41,775 nt of DNA. Source: a virus. The translations under genes and the position numbers were made by a program. The notes under the pieces were generated by a model. It saw only the letters and a list, made by a program, of their open reading frames with translations, had not been told where the DNA came from and did not search any database. This document shows, piece by piece, positions 38,870 through 41,775 of the stretch. How positions within the stretch are numbered: position 1 is the stretch's first letter; every line of letters begins with the position of its first letter. Location: positions 1-41,775 of the IMG/VR virus record IMGVR_UViG_3300017727_000026. One strand, given 5' to 3'.

Positions 38870-41158
38870 ATGTCGAAAAGTAGTGTGTTTCAGTCAGTAT
38901 CTGTGACTGAAAGTGATCTGCCGAATTTGCTCACACAAGTTCAAACAAGTGAAAATAATGCGGCAAACTCGGCTGCTGCCGCTGCAACAAGTGCGGCGTC
39001 AGTAGGTACTTCCGCATCAGACGCTACAACTGAAGCGTCTAACGCAGCAAACTCTGCGACTGCTTCTGCTAACTCAGCCAGTACTTCAGCCGCTTCTGCA
39101 TCGGCAGCGGCGGCTTCAGAAAACAATGCTAGCACACACGTTACAACTGCCAGCGGACACGCAACAGGGGCAGCTAATTCGGCTACATCGGCAACAAACA
39201 GTCAAGCTGCAGCAACTCAAAGCGCAACTGACGCTGCTTCGTCGGCAACCAACGCTGCTACTTCGGCAACTAATGCAGCAACTTCTGAAACAAATGCGGC
39301 GACATCTGCATCTGCTGCTTCGACATCTGCATCTGCTGCGTCGACATCAGTTACTAACGCGGCAGCCGAAGTTACTAAGGCGGCAGCCGAAGCTACAGCC
39401 GCAGCAGCTTCTGCGACGGCGGCAGCTGCTTCAGAGTCTGCTGCCTCAACATCGGAAACAAATGCACAAACACATTCAAACACTGCGTCGGGTCACGCAA
39501 CTACAGCGTCAACGCAGGCAACAAATGCTGCCACCTCAGCAACAGCCGCCGCAACATCAGAAACAAACGCAGGAACACAAGCAACCAACGCAGCAACTTC
39601 AGCGACCGCTGCAGCAGGCTCAGCGACAAATGCCGCTACTGCGCAAACAGCAGCAGAGTCCGCCAGAGACTCAGCGCTAGCAGCTTTTGATAATTTTGAC
39701 GACCGCTATTTAGGAGCAAAGACAAGCGATCCTAGCACCGATAACGACGGAAACACTCTTGTTGCAGGCACGCTCTATTTTAATAGCAGCACAAGCACAA
39801 TGATGCTTTACACAGGCTCAGCCTGGGTTGCCGCTTATGTTTCCGGTGGTAGCTTTGCTGCGTTGTCCGGCGCAACCTTCACAGGTGACGTTACTGTTCC
39901 CAACCTTATTACCGCTGGTAACGTCGATGGTCGTGATGTTTCTGTCGATGGTACTAAGCTCGACGGGATTGCAGCCAATGCCACAGCCGTAAGTAGCCTA
40001 ACTGATCTCAGCATTAGCGACGGTACTAACGGCCAGGCTCTCAAGACCGATGGTAGCGGCAACTTTAGCTTCGGTGACGTTACTTCAAGTGTTGCCTTTG
40101 CTGACATCACAGGTAAGCCCACAACACTTTCGGGCTACGGCATAACGGATGCGGTAGCACAACTAGCTGATACCTCATCTCCAAACTACCAAACACCATC
40201 AAGTCGGCGTGTTGATCCGAATGGTGATAATCCAACAAACGAACATTACGCAATTACAACATTTGGGAACGGCAGTAATGTAACTGGGCAGCTTGCCGCT
40301 CACTTCCAAACAGGCCAGCTATACAGTCGTGGCTACAACAGTTCGTTTTCAACGTGGCGCAAGATTTGGAATGACCAAAACGATGGCTCTGGCTCCGGTC
40401 TGGATGCTGATCTGCTTGACGGCTACCACGCTAGCACTACTCGTAACTCAGCAAACACAATTCCAATTCGCAATAGTAGCGGTTATCTCGATTTAGGTTG
40501 GATTAACACGACTAGTGGCGCAACTACAAATACCATCAACAAGATTTATTCTTCCAACGATGACTACCTTAGATATGTAACTCCGGCGACATTCCGCGCA
40601 CAGGTAATCAGTAATCAAACTATAAACGAAATATATAATGACGGCTGGTATCGAACTAACGGAGCTAGAGGCTGGTACAACCAGACCTATGGCGGCGGTA
40701 TTTACATGACCGACTCCACTTATGTGCGTACCTACGGAAGTAAGCAGCTATATGTTAATACGCACATTAAAGCCGCCTCAAACGTGTATGCATACTGGTC
40801 TGATGATCGCCTAAAAACAAAGATAGGCAACATCGACAATGCACTGGACAAAGTTCAGAGCCTTTCTGGCTTTACATACACCAGAAACGATGTCGCCAAG
40901 AGCCACGGATTCGATGGTGATGAAGTAGAGGTAGGCGTATCCGCTCAACAAGTAAAAGCCGTGCTACCTGAAGCAATACATCTAGCTCCCTTTGATGAGA
41001 AAGTCGAAGATGATGGGACTATCGTGTCGAAGTCCGGTGAGGACTATATGACAGTTGATTACCCAAGGCTTGTTCCGCTGCTCATCGAAGCTATCAAAGA
41101 ATTAAAAGCTGAAGTCGATGAGTTGAAAGCGGGGTGTTGTCATGCCGCTACAGACTAG
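38870..41158 (+). CDS. tail fibre with Ala-rich repeat shaft and C-terminal S74 chaperone domain
   Basis: 762 residues. The N-terminal 30 residues attach to the tail. Residues about 25-265 are an Ala/Ser/Thr/Asn repeat shaft. Residues 275-620 are the receptor-binding region (GSFAALSGATFTGDVTVPNL; GSGSGLDADLLDGYHASTTR). The end is an intramolecular chaperone, peptidase S74 type: SDDRLK with S644 and K649 (Ser-Lys dyad), then VGVSAQQVKAVLPEA and a coiled coil ending in ELKAEVDELK. This domain trimerises the fibre and then cuts itself off. Start with AAGG upstream; overlaps the next gene by 17 bases. Confidence 0.92.
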   Translation: MSKSSVFQSVSVTESDLPNLLTQVQTSENNAANSAAAAATSAASVGTSASDATTEASNAANSATASANSASTSAASASAAAASENNASTHVTTASGHATGAANSATSATNSQAAATQSATDAASSATNAATSATNAATSETNAATSASAASTSASAASTSVTNAAAEVTKAAAEATAAAASATAAAASESAASTSETNAQTHSNTASGHATTASTQATNAATSATAAATSETNAGTQATNAATSATAAAGSATNAATAQTAAESARDSALAAFDNFDDRYLGAKTSDPSTDNDGNTLVAGTLYFNSSTSTMMLYTGSAWVAAYVSGGSFAALSGATFTGDVTVPNLITAGNVDGRDVSVDGTKLDGIAANATAVSSLTDLSISDGTNGQALKTDGSGNFSFGDVTSSVAFADITGKPTTLSGYGITDAVAQLADTSSPNYQTPSSRRVDPNGDNPTNEHYAITTFGNGSNVTGQLAAHFQTGQLYSRGYNSSFSTWRKIWNDQNDGSGSGLDADLLDGYHASTTRNSANTIPIRNSSGYLDLGWINTTSGATTNTINKIYSSNDDYLRYVTPATFRAQVISNQTINEIYNDGWYRTNGARGWYNQTYGGGIYMTDSTYVRTYGSKQLYVNTHIKAASNVYAYWSDDRLKTKIGNIDNALDKVQSLSGFTYTRNDVAKSHGFDGDEVEVGVSAQQVKAVLPEAIHLAPFDEKVEDDGTIVSKSGEDYMTVDYPRLVPLLIEAIKELKAEVDELKAGCCHAATD
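38945..39680 (+). repeat. degenerate tandem repeats coding the fibre shaft
   Basis: The DNA repeats units of roughly 18-24 bases coding variants of NAATSAT and SASAAST (for example GCAACTTCTGAAACAAATGC near 39280). They form the low-complexity trimeric shaft. The length is likely to vary between relatives through slippage or recombination. Confidence 0.8.
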
Positions 41159-41642
41159 TGGAACAATATCGCTCAACGATATACACGTTGAAGCTGGTGG
41201 CTCATCCGGCAGTCAAGCAAGTCTTAATGACGCCGATATTCGTGCGCTCATTGGTAAATCATCAGGCGCACAAATGGGGTTTTCGGAGTGGTATGGGGCA
41301 TCAGCCAATTGGACAGCCACTGTTACCATCGGCATTTTATCAGCAGGTAAACTCAATGTTTATGGCTACAACGCAGGGACCTATGGCTCTATCAGTGACA
41401 CGACTATCAATAGTTTTGGTAATCGTACTATCAACTCTGTGTTTTGGAACGGGTCCTCCGCTGGCGTTACTATACCAGGAGCGCCTAATAGCGGATGGAC
41501 GAGGTTTATAATACACAGCACTAGTTTTTATAGAACTCAGGCAACTCATTTTAACTCAAGTACCGGAATGTGGCTTTGGAGTACAACAACAAACCCGTTT
41601 GCGGCTATATCAGGGACTAGAACAGTTCAGATGATAATTTAA
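41142..41642 (+). CDS. tail-associated structural protein
   Basis: 166 residues. The N-terminus MPLQTSGTISLNDIHVEAGG then SLNDADIRALIG is a well-recognised start of fibre-associated proteins in marine phages. The rest is a beta-rich, Ser/Thr/Gly/Trp-containing domain (WTRFIIHSTSFYRTQATHFN) that could bind receptor or carbohydrate. It overlaps the fibre gene by 17 bases and is probably produced with it. Confidence 0.78.
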   Translation: MPLQTSGTISLNDIHVEAGGSSGSQASLNDADIRALIGKSSGAQMGFSEWYGASANWTATVTIGILSAGKLNVYGYNAGTYGSISDTTINSFGNRTINSVFWNGSSAGVTIPGAPNSGWTRFIIHSTSFYRTQATHFNSSTGMWLWSTTTNPFAAISGTRTVQMII

Positions 41643-41651
41643 GGAAGTCAT

Positions 41652-41775
41652 ATGGCAGAAATAAGAGAAGCCGGACGCTCCGGCACAAGAACAAATTGGA
41701 CATTCAGTTTTGTGCGTGAGATTGGCGAGACAGGTGTTCATGTCAGCTACATTCTGAATGAGAACTATGCGTGTG
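41652..41775 (+). CDS. partial small hypothetical protein at the window end
   Basis: It opens at ATG 41652 (MAEIREAGRSGTRTNWTFSF) with AAGGAAG 6 bases upstream and runs off the window after 41 codons. If the ends are joined, it stops after 49 codons at a TAA near base 24-26 of the window, overlapping the coiled-coil gene that then starts at 41767. Beta-rich, unknown function, next to the tail genes. Confidence 0.6.
   Translation, partial: MAEIREAGRSGTRTNWTFSFVREIGETGVHVSYILNENYAC

Noticed and set aside
38941-39483. Long Ala/Val-rich frames on the minus strand of the fibre gene
   Set aside because: They mirror the Ala/Ser/Thr repeat on the + strand; composition alone keeps them open.

Overview
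The window reads as an essentially complete genome of a temperate, T7-like marine-type podovirus (short-tailed, double-stranded DNA phage). The evidence is the gene set: a single-subunit RNA polymerase, a T7-style replication block (SSB, endonuclease I, primase-helicase, family A DNA polymerase, 5'-3' exonuclease), an adenosylcobalamin-dependent ribonucleotide reductase, terminase, portal, scaffold, capsid, ejection proteins and tail fibre, plus a tyrosine integrase beside a tRNA-derived attP. Base composition looks moderate (around 40-45 % GC by eye). The att core copies the 3' part of a bacterial tRNA-Arg(ACG), so the host is a bacterium, but the sequence does not fix which one. Joining the two window ends gives a 39-codon reading frame that starts at 41767 and runs to the stop at 109-111. 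This fits a circular or circularly permuted genome of about 41.8 kb.

Layout. 1-1384 (+): lysis end with a membrane-anchored coiled-coil protein, a GH24 lysozyme and a holin, closed by a hairpin at 1407-1452. 1474-2433 (+): integrase and attP. 2632-12674 (+): phage RNA polymerase and the nucleotide and DNA metabolism block. It includes a three-gene cassette (6479-8122) of a ThyA-family enzyme with a dCMP-type Asp, a dNMP-kinase-like protein and a MazG-like pyrophosphohydrolase. 12665-12862: a promoter-to-terminator stretch without a good ORF, a candidate small RNA. 12876-15082 (+): a small membrane protein and NrdJ.

15230-20317 (-): a leftward island of 17 mostly tiny genes in seven transcription units. 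Each unit begins with a near-identical 24-bp promoter-like repeat that runs into a conserved leader and Shine-Dalgarno, and ends in an intrinsic terminator. One unit has two promoter copies. The only recognisable products are a zincin-like protein and a zinc-ribbon-like protein; three others are single-helix microproteins of 28-32 aa. A related promoter copy on the + strand (12665-12689) starts at GGGA, as expected for a T7-class polymerase, so I propose these repeats are the phage RNA polymerase promoters.

20206-20620: AT-rich, strongly palindromic divergent spacer. 20621-41775 (+): virion genes. The order is unusual: fibre/collar, structural and ejection genes come first, then terminase, portal, scaffold, capsid, adaptor and tail fibre.

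The most striking finding is in the 1714-residue ejection protein (25765-30909). Its C-terminal third carries spaced counterparts of motifs A, B and C of T7-class single-subunit RNA polymerases (D1391, K1452/Y1460, H1624-D1625), together with an HExxH motif further upstream. The phage therefore appears to encode a second RNA polymerase that would be packaged in the particle and injected, functionally like phage N4 vRNAP, in addition to its T7-like polymerase.
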